Source: Niebla homalea (Eukaryota > Ascomycota > Lecanoromycetes > Lecanorales > Ramalinaceae). From it: a stretch of 64,000 nucleotides of DNA. Shown here piece after piece: positions 34,805 to 48,060 of this stretch. The stretch covers positions 1,860,001 through 1,924,000 of the forward strand of contig JAHGAU010000006.1 of NCBI GenBank assembly GCA_019925105.1, in the 5' to 3' direction. The stretch's first letter is position 1. Every line of letters begins with the position of its first letter. The notes beneath the pieces were generated by a model. That model worked only from the letters and a program-made list of their open reading frames with translations, did no database searches and was not told the DNA's origin. Both the position numbers and the translations under genes were made by a program.

Positions 34805-36740
34805 ACTTAAAGTTTTAACGGGATTTATGATTATTAATTATAATTATTATTATTAATAATTACTTTAAGTTTATAAATAAATTTAAATATAATTAATAAG
34901 TTTATATTATTAAGTATTATATACCTTTATAAATATATCCGTAAAATCGTAGAACGGGTACGTTATTTTAAAATAATCAGAATTTTATAGAAAATTTAAA
35001 AGCTGGTCCTTTTTTTTAATTATTAACGTTATTTTCTTAAATATATAAATAAAATAAAGCTTATAATATATACCCTTAAGAAAAAGGATAGTAATAATTG
35101 CTTTTAACGTTATAAAAGAAAATATTAACGTTAAGTTAAGGAAAATTAAAGCTTTTAAGAAAAAAGTCCGATTTTAAATATTAAATACATTATATAAAAT
35201 AAAGGGTTAATTAAGTTTCTATACTTAAGGATAAAGAAAAGGAGAATATATTACCCAATAAAGAAGAATTAAAAGGATTTTAGGATAATAACGACCCTAT
35301 TATAAAAGAAATATATTTTATATACTTATTCCTTATACGTTATTAATACATTAAATATATATTAAAGTACTTATCGCGAAATAAACTTTTTACTTATTTT
35401 AAATATAATTATTAAAAATTAAAAGGAATAAACTTAAGTATTCTTAAAATTCCTCCGTTAAATCAGTAAATTCAGTCTATTAATAATTAATATATATAAG
35501 CTTAATAAATTAATAATATATTATTTATAATTATTAACTTTACCGTAATAAGGAATATATATTTTATAAACTTTACTTTTAAGGTATATTAATATACTAT
35601 AAATAAAGTCCAATTTACCCCCAATTTACCCATAATGGACTTCTATATAAATAGCGGGTATCCTATTATAATTATTAATTATAATATTATATTCTTTTAA
35701 ATTCTAGATTTAAATTTTAAAATCTAGAAATTATTTAAATTAATTCCGGTTATAAGTATTAATAATTTTAAATTAATTATTAATAAATTTATAATATTTA
35801 ATTTATTCTTTTTAAGGGAGAAAAATACGATATTTATTTTAAGAAAAATCTCGGTTAAAATTTATTTAATACGTAATTTATTTATTAATATTTTAATCGT
35901 TATTAATATTATAATTTTTAATAAAATAATAATTAATTTTAATAATTAAAAATATATTATTAATACTTACGAAAATATAAATATTAAAGTAATTACTTTT
36001 ATAAAGGAAGCAGCGTAATTATAATATATAATTTACGTAAAGTAATAAACTTAAATCTTAACTTATAATACGATATAAGTATTAATTATATATTAAAAAA
36101 AAAAGGACTTTAAAAGAATTATTAAAATCTTAGGATTTTATCTTTAAACTGTAGTTAATATCGTTTTATAATCTTAAATTCTAAGGTAATATATTTACGT
36201 ATATTATTAACTTAAAAATATTAATTATTTAAATTAAAAACAATATTAACTAAAAAGTCAATTTATTACGTAAAATAAAACTTAAAATTTTATATAATTT
36301 ACCCCGTAACTTTCTTATATAATAATTTTAAGTTTATTAATATTATTCATTATTTATGGATGGAAAATTTAAAAATCCAAGTTATAAATTTATAAAGCTA
36401 TTATAATAATAATATTAATCTTTATATTTTCCGGAATAATCTTTATAACTTTTAGTTATTTAAAGATTTACTTAAACCGGTTATTATAAATTAATAACCG
36501 TAAGGAATAAATTTTATTTAACAGCATTAAAATTTATACGTATAATAGAGATACGTAAATTTAATTAAGTAATATTATTAAAGAATTCAGTAACATTTTT
36601 AAAAATAACGGTCTTATAATTAATATTTTAAAAAATTAATATATATTTATTAATTTTTAATTTAATATAATTATTAAACTTAAAAGAATATATAATATTA
36701 AATATAAAGATTAAAAAATTATAAATTAAACTTTAAATAA
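34805..36740 (+). pseudogene. C segment: gag/protease to RT start
   Basis: Part of C between B and the RT core. By position it holds the end of gag and protease. RIP damage is severe and no motif is readable with confidence. Confidence 0.45.
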
Positions 36741-37182
36741 AATATATAATAAAGATAAATTATATTAATTTATATAACCTATAGAATTTTTATATTTTAC
36801 TTTTATTATTTAACGTAATATTTTAAACGGATATAAAGGCCGTATTATAATTAATATTTAATTATTTAATAAAATTATAATTTCCGATTTATATCCGCTC
36901 TTATTATAATAGGAAATAATTTCTTTAATTATAAATTATAAATATATTATTATAATTAATATTTATGGTTATTTTTATTAATTTCTCGTACGTAAATTCA
37001 ATCAATATAAACTCTATATTATTTTTTATAAAAGTTAAAAGGAATCTTTAGTTATATTAATAGGTTTTAAAGGTAATCCTTTATATATATAAAGATAAAT
37101 AAATAATATATTATATTTAATATAAGATTTTATATAAGTATTTATAGATAATATAATTATTTTTAATTATTTATTAAAAGAG
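36741..37182 (+). pseudogene. C reverse transcriptase, N-terminal part, cut by A
   Basis: The plus-strand frame reads KGRIIINI, then LYPLPL, then KGNPLYIQR, and at 37138-37167 VFIDNIIIFN, the damaged YVDDIVIFS catalytic box. These match the RT of Tf1-like fungal chromoviruses (KGRVVVDIRxLN..., YVDDIVIFS). The frame continues YLLKE to the AAGAG target site and resumes in the same frame at 44456 (YIIYLR) as HLxxVF-type sequence. So element A inserted five codons past the active-site box, in frame with no other loss than its duplication. Confidence 0.78.
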
Positions 37183-37398
37183 TGTCAGGGTTTAGGGGTG
37201 TTGGTAACTCAGGAGTAGGCCCTACCGGGCCTATCCCGGGCCAAGCCCGGGGTTAATCCGGCACCCAGGAGTGTCACCGACTGGGTATATTAGGGCCTTC
37301 AGCCTTTTCACTCTTATACCTTTATACTTTAATATCTTTAATTATACGTAATATACCCTTTGCCTTTTAATTACCTTAAAAAAGCTTATATTTTAATA
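37183..37398 (+). repeat. A 5' LTR
   Basis: 216 bp. The outer 130 bp are intact (TGTCAGGGTTTAGGGGTGTT, then a GC-rich block with CCCGGGCC). The last 40 bp are converted to TTTAATA-type sequence. Confidence 0.93.
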
Positions 37399-40300
37399 TT
37401 ATATTAAAGTTAACTTATTTACGCTTTTATAAGGAATAACGAAATAAAATAAAGGCTTTTATTAATAATACTTATTAATAACGGACAATAAGCCGATAAT
37501 TAAAAACGGTATTAAACGGGCGGTAATTATGATTAAACGTATAATAATCAGTATCCGGACGGGCTATAAAAAAACGTTAATAATTAAAACAAGAAATTAT
37601 AATAGTTTTAAATAAATAAATATTAATTCTATTAAGTTATATAAAGAATTAATTTAAGGGTTAAACTTTAATAAAATAATTTAAAGATTATAAATAAAGT
37701 AAACCTTAAAAGAATTATTATAAATTTAATTAAAAATAAATCTATAAAAACCTATAGAATCCTTACTTATTATTTATTTTTTCCTTTCCTTAAAACCTTT
37801 AATTAAAATATTTAGTTTTATACTTACTTTATAATATAAAATATTTAATATCCGGAAGAAAAAATACTTTAAGGAGTATTTTATAATATAAAGGAGTAAT
37901 ATTAAACCCTATTATAATATAAACTTTATTATTTTACCTTATAATATTACTTTTATAATATAGAATCCGTTTAATAAAAAAGTTAAAAAACCTATCTTTT
38001 TCCTTTTTCTTAATTTTTTCTTTTATTTATTTTTATCCCTCTTTAATTTTAATTTATTTTTTATTTATTTTTTATTTATTAAAATTATAAATAATAAACC
38101 TTAATAATCCTTTCTATTAAAGGCTTTTACGTTAAAATATAACTTATAAAGCGGTTCTTAAGGGGACCCCGATTAATTAATATTATTTATCGAAGATAAA
38201 GTTTTTTCCCGATAAAGTAAAAAAGATAAGGACCCGATAGATTATTTAATTACCGGGAACCCGGTTTTTAATAATAATTACGGGCAATATAAAAACTATA
38301 TTACCCGCCGGCGTTATTATAAACTAAAGAATATTACCTTAAAAAAATTAATTAAACGTACTTTATACCTTATAAAAACCTACGTTTATCTTATTTTTTA
38401 ATCTATATTATTTAAGAAATTTAAGGAATTTTTAAAGTAATTAAATTTTTTACGTTAAGAACGTAACGTTAATATATAATATTATAAGGACGTAAATAAT
38501 AAAGTATAAGTCCTTTAAATAAAATTAAACGATATTAAAAGGGATTTATAATTAGAAACGAACCGAATTATCTGCTTATAATAATAAAACTATAATAATT
38601 TTCCTTCTTTAGAAAACTTAAATCGTTTTAAAACGTTAAAAATCCGTAACCGTAAATTAAAAGGTTAAAACGCAAATTTTATTATTAAGTTTAAAAATCT
38701 TTAACGGAATAATTTAATCCTTTTATTTTATTAATTTATAATATCCTTTATCTTTTATAAAAAGTTTAAATTAATTAAAATTAAGGATTCTGAACCCTTT
38801 ATTAATAAGAACTATAATTAATATTATTTCTTTAAATATTACGTTATTATTAAGTTCCGGATAAATAAAGATTAATATCCGATTATATAGGTTTAAGTTA
38901 ATTATATCTTAATATTATTAAATCTTAAAGTCCTTAAATAATTAAAAACGGAATACGACGATAATACTTTATTAAGCTTTTAAATTTTTAAGGAATTTTA
39001 AATTTTCTTAAATTAAATTTTTAAAAACGTTAATTGGAAAAAAGATTAAATTAATAATTTTTAAGCCTTAAGAATATTAATTAAAGATAAATTTATTATA
39101 TTTTATTTTAACTTTACCCGTTTAGTTAAGGTTTTTAAGTACGTAAATCTTAAAAAGAACTTAAAAATTATAGTTTATAAATTAATTACCTGACTTTTTA
39201 ATTAACTTTATAAAAACCTCCTTTAAGGAAGTTATAATTTAAATAGCTTAAATAAAACCCGTATATACCTCGAAAGGATAGACCGTTTTTAACGTTCAGA
39301 ATATTACCGTTAATAAAAAACCCTTAATTTAAATAAAACCCCTATTAAAGAAATTAAGGAGATTACAAGAACCCATATTATTTTTTTTAAATCCCCCGGC
39401 GGAATAAGAAGTTTCAAAGGATCTGGGTTCTAATAAATTACTTCCGCCGTTATAAAGTTAATTTTTCCTTTAAACGTTAAATACTTTATTTATTAAGGGA
39501 ATTATTTTTAAATTAATTACCTTAACCGTTAACGTAATTAAAGTAATATTTAAGAACGTTCCGTTTAAATTTATTATATTGTTTTTAACTTAAATAAAAA
39601 ACTTACCCGTAATTAAAGCGGCCGGATCTTTTATACCTTTAAAGATATTTTATTTAATAATTTGGACGGGCCATTAATAAAAGATTAAACTTTATAAAAG
39701 TTATTATAAAGGATAAAAACATATATTATTTTTAGATTTTAACGATTGGGTATATTAAAAGTATTAAAAACCCCTTTAATATTTAAGATAATAAACCTTA
39801 GATTATTAACGGGTTTATAAGTTATAAAAATTAATATTTTCTTTTATCCTTCTTAATTAATTTAGGCGTTACCGGTTATTATTTTATTAATAAATGAATT
39901 ATTTTATAAGTTTACGTAATACTTTAAATTTTTCTTTTAGCCCTCTTCCGATTTAAGTTTATTTAAGATTATAAGGGTAAATACTTACGGCCTATTATTT
40001 ATATAATTTATCCCCAGATAATTATAAAAGGCCACTCGGAAAATTAATCCTTTATATTTATTATTTAGCTTAAAATATATAATATAATCCTTAGAAAACT
40101 TTAAATAAAATAATATTACGTATTTACTTACCTTATGATTAATAAAATCTTCTTTATATTAAATTAATATAATTATAATAAGGCCGATTATTAAAACGTA
40201 AAACTTATTTTAAAGTTTTTTCAGATTATAGTTTTAATTTATTAAGTTTTAAATATATTTTTAAAAAGTAAAAAATTAAAGCTATTAAAGCCCCAGGAAA

Positions 40301-40500
40301 AAAAAAGGAAACCATTAAACAATCTTCTCTTCTTAAAGTTTATTAAGGAAAAAAGGCTTTTCTTAATTAAAGCTATTAATATAATGGCCTTTTATATTAT
40401 TATAAAAACTTAAAAGAAAAAAAGGACTTAAACCTTTTATATTTTAATAACGGACTTAATTAATTATTTAGATTTCCTTAATAATACCTTAATTAATATC
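37399..40500 (+). pseudogene. A leader, gag and protease region
   Basis: About 3.1 kb upstream of the RT. By position it encodes Gag and the aspartic protease. No zinc knuckle or protease motif survives clearly. Some frames run coherently for 30-50 codons (around 38200-38520 and 39700-40400) but are cut by stops. Confidence 0.5.
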
Positions 40501-40539
40501 TTTATTATAATAATTTATAAAAATAACTTTGCGGAAAAA

Positions 40540-41960
40540 ACGGCCCTTATAAATAAGATTACGGTTAAACTTTTAGCGGAATATTACGATTTTAAGGATA
40601 TCTTTAATCGCGTAACGGTAGATAAGCTACCCCCGTATCGGGATTATAATTATAAGATTAATTTAACCTTAAAGGGGATTCCTTTTCGGAATTATATTTA
40701 TCCGTTCTTAAGCTATAAGCTTTAGAAATTAAAAAAATATATTATTAAGAACTTAAAAAAAGGATTTATCGAGTTTAATAAAACCCTTTATAAATCCCCT
40801 ATCCTTTTTACCCTTAAGTTTAACGGCAACCTATAACTATATATAGATTACCGTAATATTAACGTTATTATTAAGAGGAATCGATACCTTATTCCTTTAA
40901 TAAAAGAAATATTATCCCGAGTTACCGGTTATAAATAAATTACCCGTTTAGATATTATCGCGGCCTTTAATAAGCTTTATATATACCCGGAGAGTAAAAA
41001 TTTTATGATATTTATTATTTCGTTAAACGCCTTTAAGTATAAAGTTATACCTTTTAACTTAATTAATAACCCCGCTTTATATTAACAATATATAAATAAG
41101 GTTTTATTTAATTACCTAAATATCTTTATTTAAGCTTATTTAAATAATATTATTATTTATAGCGTTATTAAAAAAGAATATACTTAATATATATACTTAA
41201 TATTAGAGCGCTTACGTAACGCCGGCTTATAAGTAAATATCCGGAAATATAAATTCAGAGTTTAATAAATTAAATTTTTAAGTTTTATCCTTATTATTAA
41301 CGGGCTAAAAGTAAACCCCGATAAAGTAAATAAGATTAAAAATTGGCCGGTCTTTATTAACTTAAAAGCCCTTTAAGGATTTATTAACTTCTATAACTTT
41401 TATTAAAGATTTATTCTTTAATTCTTTAAAATAATAAAAAAAATTTTAAAGCTTATTAAAAAGGAAACCTTATTTTTTTAATCTTTAAAGTATTAAAAGG
41501 CTTACGCGATACTGAAAGAAACTCTTATTACGGCCTTTATATTAACCCATTACGATCCCAATAAAGAAACGATCCTTAAGACTGACTTTTCGGATTACGT
41601 TTCCGGCGGTATTCTCTTTTAATATAATAAGGCTAAAGAATTATATTTAATAGCTTATTATTTTAAGAGTATATTACCGGTTAAGTATAATTATAATATT
41701 TATAATAAAAAGCTCCTCGCTATTATTAAATATTTAAAGAATTAACGGCCAGAACTAAAAATAATAAAAAAGCCCTTCCGTATTTTCAGTAATAATTAAG
41801 CCTTAAAGTACTTTATTAAGAATTAAAAGCTTATAAAACGTTAAGTAAGGTACCTTAATACCCTTTTTAAGTTTAATTTTAAAGTTATTTACCGCCCGGG
41901 TAAATAAAATAATAAGGCCGACGCCTTTACTTAAATACTTAATTATCGATTTTAAGGCGA
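40540..41960 (+). pseudogene. A reverse transcriptase and RNase H, broken
   Basis: A clearly readable gypsy pol core. At about 40540-40720 it reads EYYDFKDIFN then KLPPYRDYNYKINL. At 40945 onward it reads TRLDIIAAFNKLY, the RT block with the first catalytic Asp. At 41134-41163 it reads AYLNNIIIYS, the YLDDIIIYS active site with both Asp codons turned to Asn. At about 41370 GFINFYNFY follows. The RNase H part has HYDPNKETILKTDFSDY (about 41550-41600) and ends with YRPGK near 41895. Length and order fit the family. About one stop per 15-20 codons makes it inactive. Confidence 0.88.
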
Positions 41961-42199
41961 TAATGATAATGGGGTTAAAGATTAATTCTAAACCGTCCTA
42001 CCTTTTAAGCGCCTTGAGGTTTTAATTTTAAACGAGGGGGAAAAGGTATTAATATTAACCTATTTAATCCTTAAAAAACTTAGGTTTTATAAGTAAATCC
42101 GTAAAGCCAACCGTACCGATAAGGGCTTAACGGAGTTTAAAAAAGCAATTACGGAGGACGGATTGTTTAATTTTAAAGGCGTATTTTTAATTTATATTA

Positions 42200-43350
42200 A
42201 GGTTTAATTTAATATCCTTATTAATAAAAATAAATTATAAATATTAACGCCGCTTATTACGGAGGTCTTAAAGTATATTTATAATAAATTAATTAATAAT
42301 TATCTTAACCGGAATCGTATAATTAAACTTATTTTCCGATATTTCTTTTAACCTATTTTATAAGACGATATTGATTATTATATTTTAAATTATAATATTT
42401 ATTTTTAATTTAAGGCCTTATAATAAAAGTTTATAAAATTACTTTATTAATTAAAAATCCTAGAATAAAGATAAGTTAATTTCTAAACTAACTTTATTAT
42501 TAAACTACTTAAGTATAAAAGTATAAATACTATTTTTACCGTAGTTTATATATTATTTAAAGGCCGATATTATATTTTTTATTATGTTAAAAAAGAAAAG
42601 ACCTTTATTAAGGAGATAACCTGGCTCTTTATTAAAGAAGTATTTAAGTATTACGGCCTTCCGGATAGTATTATTTTAGATTATAGCCCGTAATTTATTA
42701 ATAAAATATAACGTTTTTATTATATTAACTTAAAATTAACCCTTAAACCTCAATTTTTTATTATATTAAAAGTAATAATTAAACGGAAAGAATAAATTAA
42801 AAGGTAAAGTAAGGACTCCGGATTTACGTAAATTACTTATAAGACAATTAAGTACGGTAGTTATTTATAGTGGAATTTACGGATAATAATAACCTAAATC
42901 AATCGATTAAAATGATACTTTTTTACCTTAATAAGGGCTTTTACTTAAGGATATTATTTAATCCCGATAATATTAAATACATTACCGTTTATAAATAACT
43001 TTAAACTAAAGAAGCCATTAATATTATTAAAACTATATAGGAAATCCTTAATATAATACGTTTTAATTTAAATAAAACTTATAATAATACGTTTAAGTAA
43101 ATTAACCGTTAACGCCGGAACGTAAAGTTTAAGATAAATAATAAAATTTATATAAATATTAAGTATTTAATAATTAATCGGTTTAATAAAAAGTTAAATT
43201 ATAAATACTTAAATTTTTATATTATCCTTAAATAATATTATTTCTTTTATAAATTAAACGTTTTAAATATTTTCCGGGTTTATTTTATTTTCTATATAAG
43301 TAACTTAACCCGTATCCCGATTAAAAAGAAATTATTATTACCGGGATAAA
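42200..43350 (+). pseudogene. A integrase, broken
   Basis: The integrase core is visible at about 42590-42710: KEKTFIKEITWLFIKEVFKY, then GLPDSIILDYSP, corresponding to GLPxSIISDRGPQF with the Asp-Arg-Gly damaged. The catalytic Glu region lies near 42770-42800 (VIIKRKE, from QTDGQTER-type sequence). The upstream HHCC zinc-binding part at about 42240-42340 has lost its His/Cys codons. Confidence 0.8.
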
Positions 43351-43394
43351 TTAATTTACCCTTTAAATCCGTTATCGTAAACGAAAAGGGTATT

Positions 43395-43560
43395 AAAAAG
43401 TAAAAGTTTAAAGAAATTATTAATTCTTAACGTATTAGCCGAAAATAAAGGTTATAATATAAAGTTAAATAAATAAACTTACCCCCGGATAATACTTAAT
43501 ATTAAGTTAACGCAAAAGAATTCCTTTATACTTAAAGATTAATTAAAGTTTTTTATAAAA
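43395..43560 (+). pseudogene. A C-terminal chromodomain, broken
   Basis: Downstream of the integrase the plus-strand frame reads EIINS, RISRK, YKVK, INLPPDNT and then, about 20 codons further, NKPGL. This matches the chromodomain of fungal chromoviruses (WEVEEILDSRxxRxxLxYxVKWxxxxPDxTWY), here with its aromatic-cage Trp/Tyr codons partly lost. In living relatives the domain steers integration to methylated-histone chromatin, consistent with A sitting in already silent repeats. Confidence 0.72.
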
Positions 43561-44220
43561 AATATTTAAATAAGCCCGGATTATAACCCGGAGATCCAAT
43601 TAATATCGTTATATTTAAGGTAACCTTTAAGGGCTATCTTAAACGTTTAAATTAAATAACGATCTTATTAAGCTTAAAACTTAATATTATAAGTTATATA
43701 TTACGTCCTTATTAAACTTAAAGGCCCTTTAAAACGGCCTTATAACTCCTTAAAGCCATTAAAATAATTATTATTAATATTACTTACCTATATAGATTAT
43801 ACGCCTTTTTATTAATATAAATTTAATATATAAGGTAATAAAATTGAAAAAATATTTTAAAAAAAGGGTAAATCATAAAAAACGATACCTGCCCCGGAAC
43901 CCCCCGGATGAAATTACGTTTCAGGGCCTATTATAGGGGTTATTGCCACGATCTTACCCCCGTATGCTTACATTAATTACCCGGTTACCGCCACAATATT
44001 ACCCCTGTAATTCTTATATTATTTACCCGGCTAACCAATAACGGGTAACCTAAGTAATATTCTTATATTACTTACCCGGTCAACCAGTAACGGGTAAGTT
44101 AAATAGTATATAAACCTTACTTTAATTACCTAGCCTATAAGTAATAAGTAAAAAGGGTGGTTTTAAGTATAAAATTTTTCTTTTTTAACGTACTTATAAG
44201 CTTAAAAGCGAGCCTTTCCC

Positions 44221-44234
44221 AGGGGGGGGGGTAA
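44221..44234 (+). other. Polypurine tract of A
   Basis: A run of ten G following A, then TAA, immediately upstream of the 3' LTR. It is the expected plus-strand primer and confirms the orientation. Confidence 0.8.
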
Positions 44235-44450
44235 TATCAAAGTTTAAGGGTATTAATAACTTAAAAGTAGGCCTTACCGGGCCTATCCCGGGCTAAGCCC
44301 GGGGTTAATCCGGCACCCAGGAGTATTACCGACTAAGTATATTAAAGCCTTCGGCCCCTTTACTCCTATACCTTTATACTTTAGTATCTTTAATTATACG
44401 TAATACACCCTTTGCCTTCCAACCACCCCAGAGGGGCTTGCACTCTAACA
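44235..44450 (+). repeat. A 3' LTR
   Basis: 216 bp. The mutation pattern is the mirror image: the first 45 bp are converted (TATCAAAGTTTAAGGGTA) and the last 50 bp are intact (CCACCCCAGAGGGGCTTGCA then CTCTAACA). Confidence 0.93.
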
Positions 44451-44455
44451 AAGAG

Positions 44456-46330
44456 TATATTATTTACTTACGTTAAGTCTTTTAGATTCTTAAAGATAAA
44501 CGCGTAAACCTTTCGCCGATAAAATTATTTATTAATTACTTTACGATTAAGTTCCTTAATTAATAAATTAATTCTTTAAGGATATTTACGTTTAATAATA
44601 AAATTAAGGTTATATAAAACCTTAAATTTCCCGACTTATTAAAAAACCTTAAAGTTTTCCTTAATCTTATAAATTAATTCCGTACCGAAATAAAGAATTA
44701 TACTTAATACATTACCCCGCTTTAAGTATATAAAACCTCCTTTATTATAGATTTTAAAAAAGTAGATTTAAAATATACCGGTTTACGTTATAAATAAAGG
44801 ATATTTCAGATTAAGTTTATACTTATTTAAGAAAAAGATTATATTTTTAAGGATTTAAAAAACGCGTTTTTAAAACCGTTATTTTTTATATATTATAATC
44901 TTAATCGACCCTTATTTATTAATATCCATATATTAAAGGAATTAAATATTACGGCTATAATATATTATATTAAGGATAACTTATTATTTTATAATATTAC
45001 GGAGATTAACGATTTATTAAAAATTATATATAATAAAATATAATTAATAATATTCCTTAATAAAAGCTTAAATATAACCAAGAAAAATTATTAATTTACG
45101 GAGTTAAAAATTATGGGTATAATCTAGGTTATACGTAAAATTAAATACTTAATTAAAATAAATTATTATAAATTTAATTATATAATTTTTATAGATTATA
45201 ACATAATTATTAATATTTTTAAATAGATTAATTTAAAAACCTTAATAATTAATAAGCTTAATTTCCGCTTAACTTATATATTATAATATTTATTAATATT
45301 CAATATTTTATTATATTATAAGTTAAGTTTAATGAATACCGTTTTTAATATATTTTTATAATTAATTAATAATACGTAAACTTTATTTATAGAAATTAGA
45401 ATTCTTAATAACGTAAATAATAATAAATTAATTGCTTTCTATTATATTTATATCTTAAATAAATTTAAAGGGCAGATTAAAAAAAAGTATATAAAAAATA
45501 AAATATAAATAAAATTATAGAAAGTCTTAATAATTAAGGAAGAGTTAAATTTATAAAATATAAAAAATAAATTACGCTTTATATTAAAAAACGGCCTTAT
45601 TTATAATTTAAAATCCGTTAATTATTTATTATAATTATATATATTTAATAAACTTAAAAAATAATCTTTTAATAAGTATATAATAATTTATTATATAATA
45701 ACTTTAATTAGTCTTACGATAAATTAATAAACTTAATATATCTATTTAAGTTAAATAAATAGTTATAGAAATATATTATATATTACTTTAAGTATAACTT
45801 AAATTAAATTAAAAATATATACTTTATAAATCGCTTTAATTAATTTTAAACCTATTAATTATTTTTTATATTATTTATATAAACTTTATTATCGCTTTAT
45901 TAAATTATTATAATTATAATATACTTTTTACCGTTATTAATAAGTTCTTTGAACGGGTATTTTTACTCCCCGGTAATATTAAATTTAAGATTAATAATTA
46001 AGCAAAATTATTATTAATAAAATTAATAAAATAAGGCTAAAATATTCCTTCCGATATTATATTAAATAGAAATTATAAATTTATCTTTATATTTTAGAAA
46101 TCCATATTTAAAAAAATAGATATTTATATTCTTACGTTTAACGTATATTATCCTTAAATTAACGGTTAATTAAAATAAATTAATTAAACCGTTAAGATTA
46201 TATTATATTACTTTGTAATTACGTATCCGGATTATAGTTAAATAAATATTATTTTATATATTTAAAGTATTTTAAATAATTTAAAGTTAACGTTAATTAA
46301 ATTTACTTTAAATAAAATCTACTATAATAT
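44456..46330 (+). pseudogene. C pol continued: RT end, RNase H, integrase
   Basis: This resumes the C frame after A. At 44456-44700 it reads YIIYLR, KRVNLSPIKLFI and FPDLLKNLKVFLNLI (RT connection). At about 44840-45000 it reads LNRPLFINIHILKELNITA, the RNase H block PLFIDxDASKExG. At about 45860-45960 it reads YIINFI then LLFTVINKFFERVFLLPG (integrase core, TVxDKFSKR). At about 46060-46220 it reads SDIILNRNYKFIF, FNVYYPQ-like sequence and LYYFVITYPD, the SDRDxxF, TAYHPQTDGQ and RYFV..P segments. The catalytic Asp codons are mostly Asn. Stops are frequent. Confidence 0.82.
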
Positions 46331-46619
46331 AAATATCCGTAACCCCTTAAACCTTTTAATAATCTTTTAATTTTTAAGTACGATATATTTTAATTATAAA
46401 ACTATAAAAAAATATAAAACGTATTAAAATTTACGTAAATAATAATTAAATTCCGATATAATTAAAGTTATAAATTAATTTAATTTAATATTAATAATTT
46501 AATTTATTTAAAGTTATATTATAAATATAATATTCCCGGTATTAAAAATCATAAGCTATATTAATAATACATTAAATTTTTTATTATTATTAAGAAAATT
46601 AATTATTTTATATATAAGC

Positions 46620-47062
46620 TTAAATTGCCCGTTAATATAAAAATAATACCAATTATTTCAATTAATATACTTAAACTAGTTAATAACCTAATAAAAGACT
46701 TTTTCAATAAATAATTTAACCGTAATACGTTATTTACTTTAAAAGTTAATTCCGAGAGTAAAAAAGAATATATTATTAAAAGAATTATTTATAGGGAAAA
46801 AGATAATAAATACTTAATTAAATAAGTTATTTAAAATATAGAATATAATAATAAGCTTCCGTTATTAAAATTGCACTTAAACTTATTATATAAATTCTAT
46901 ATTATATATCCCGAATTTAATAATATCTTTATTACCCGCCGTAATAAACTTTATATTACTTTATTATCGGTACTTATTAAAATAATATCCTTATCGTTTA
47001 CCAGCATTCTTTATATACTTTATTTTAAACGTAATCGCGGCCGCCCCCGTAAAATTAAGTAA
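46620..47062 (+). pseudogene. C pol C-terminus with chromodomain-like segment, broken
   Basis: The plus-strand frame reads KLPVNIKI..., then at about 46765-46830 EYIIKRIIYREKDNKYLIK, matching the chromodomain start (EYxVExILxxR...YLVKW). It continues into an open 63-codon stretch (46871-47062) ending RNRGRPRKIK and a stop. The open stretch is the tail of pol and not a separate gene; its internal Met is not a meaningful start. A basic RGRPRK end is plausible for a chromatin-binding tail. Confidence 0.65.
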
Positions 47063-47183
47063 GATTTTAACATAAAAATATAAGATATATAAAGTATAAC
47101 GTATTATTAAGTATTGTTATTTATATTAATATATTAAGGTAAACGCTATTATAAATAATGGCCTTTTTTCTTTTAATAATATT

Positions 47184-47338
47184 TATTATATATATATATA
47201 GCATAGGGGATACGCGGGAGTATTCATAAGTATAGGATACTTTTATACGTAGAGGACAGATGATCCTTAGGATCCCATCTGCATTCAGGTAGAATGATCA
47301 TTCATACATTATCACACTTTTTGGTCACTACACCAACA
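47184..47338 (+). repeat. C 3' LTR
   Basis: 155 bp. The inner 17 bp are reduced to TATTATATATATATATA. The outer half is intact (CATCTGCATTCAGGTAGAAT, then TTTGGTCACTACACCAACA). Confidence 0.9.
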
Positions 47339-47343
47339 AAGTT

Positions 47344-48060
47344 ATAAGGTTATTAAAATTGAGTTTCTAAGTATTATTATAACCTTAATAAGAATACGTT
47401 AACGTTACGTTATCGTCTTTAATTTTATATATAAACGTATTATTAATTTATAGATCTTTAATAAGTAACTTAATCGGCTTAAATTCCTTATAAGGTTTTT
47501 TAAGTAATTATTAAATTTTTTTTTATAAAATAATAATTTAAATACCTTTTAAAACGAATAATAATTAATAATTAATAACCGCCGTCTACCGGTATTTTAT
47601 TAATTTATCGGATTAAAATACGAGCTTATTTTATAAGGTAAATAATAAGGTAATATTAAAAAATAAAACTTCTTTATAGTTTAAACGTTTTAATAAAGGA
47701 TCAATAAAGTTTATTTTATTTTAATAATAAAATACTTTAAAGTTATAATTAATAAGTTTTAAGGCTTATTTAACTTAATATAGGCTTAACGCCGGCTATT
47801 TTATAAATTTTTAAAGGTTATTATAATCTATTTATACTTAAATAACTTTAAGGCTCCCTTTTAAGTAATAGCGTTATTACTTAAACGCTATAATAATAAT
47901 AAAAAGCTTTTAATTATATATTTTATAATTTTATTTAATAAAGGTTATTTTTCTGGATTAATACGTAATTAAACGTTAATAACCTTCCTTAAACTATTAA
48001 GATAAAATGCTTACGATAATAAAGTTAAATATATTAGTTTTTACTTATATTTTCTGTTTT
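47344..48060 (-). pseudogene. D1 segment between C and T2
   Basis: Part of D1 pol, colinear with D2 at about 56640-57360 (both have 'agttataattaataagttttaaggctta'-type sequence). It covers the end of RNase H and the start of integrase. It ends in GTTTT (48056-48060), the left copy of T2's target duplication. No clean motif is readable here. Confidence 0.6.

Larger units (their letters stand above)
37183..44450 (+). mobile_element. Ty3/gypsy chromovirus A, inside C
   Basis: A 7,268-bp LTR retrotransposon on the plus strand. Seen: 216-bp LTRs at 37183-37398 and 44235-44450, starting TGTCAGGG (TATCAAAG) and ending CTAACA (TTTAATA), with AAGAG duplicated at 37178-37182 and 44451-44455. A G10 polypurine tract abuts the right LTR. 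RT, RNase H, integrase and chromodomain are readable in the order expected of a chromovirus. It contains no nested element, so it is one of the younger insertions, but its interior is fully RIP-mutated. Confidence 0.93.
24758..47338 (+). mobile_element. Ty3/gypsy chromovirus C, host of B and A
   Basis: An LTR retrotransposon on the plus strand, inserted in D1. Seen: 155-bp LTRs at 24758-24912 and 47184-47338, starting TGTTATGTGCATACATA (or its RIP form) and ending CACCAACA/TATTAATA. An AAGTT duplication lies at 24753-24757 and 47339-47343. With nested elements removed its own sequence is 24758-26173, 34805-37182 and 44456-47338, about 6.7 kb. RT, RNase H, integrase and a C-terminal chromodomain-like segment occur in order. 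No clear polypurine tract is seen upstream of the right LTR. Confidence 0.9.

Noticed and set aside
46871..47062. 63-codon plus-strand open frame
   Set aside because: It is the in-phase continuation of the C pol C-terminus; the Met is internal.
24758..47338. Copia-type element suggested by the TGTTA...CAACA LTR ends
   Set aside because: The pol order is RT, RNase H, integrase and the motifs are of gypsy/chromovirus type.
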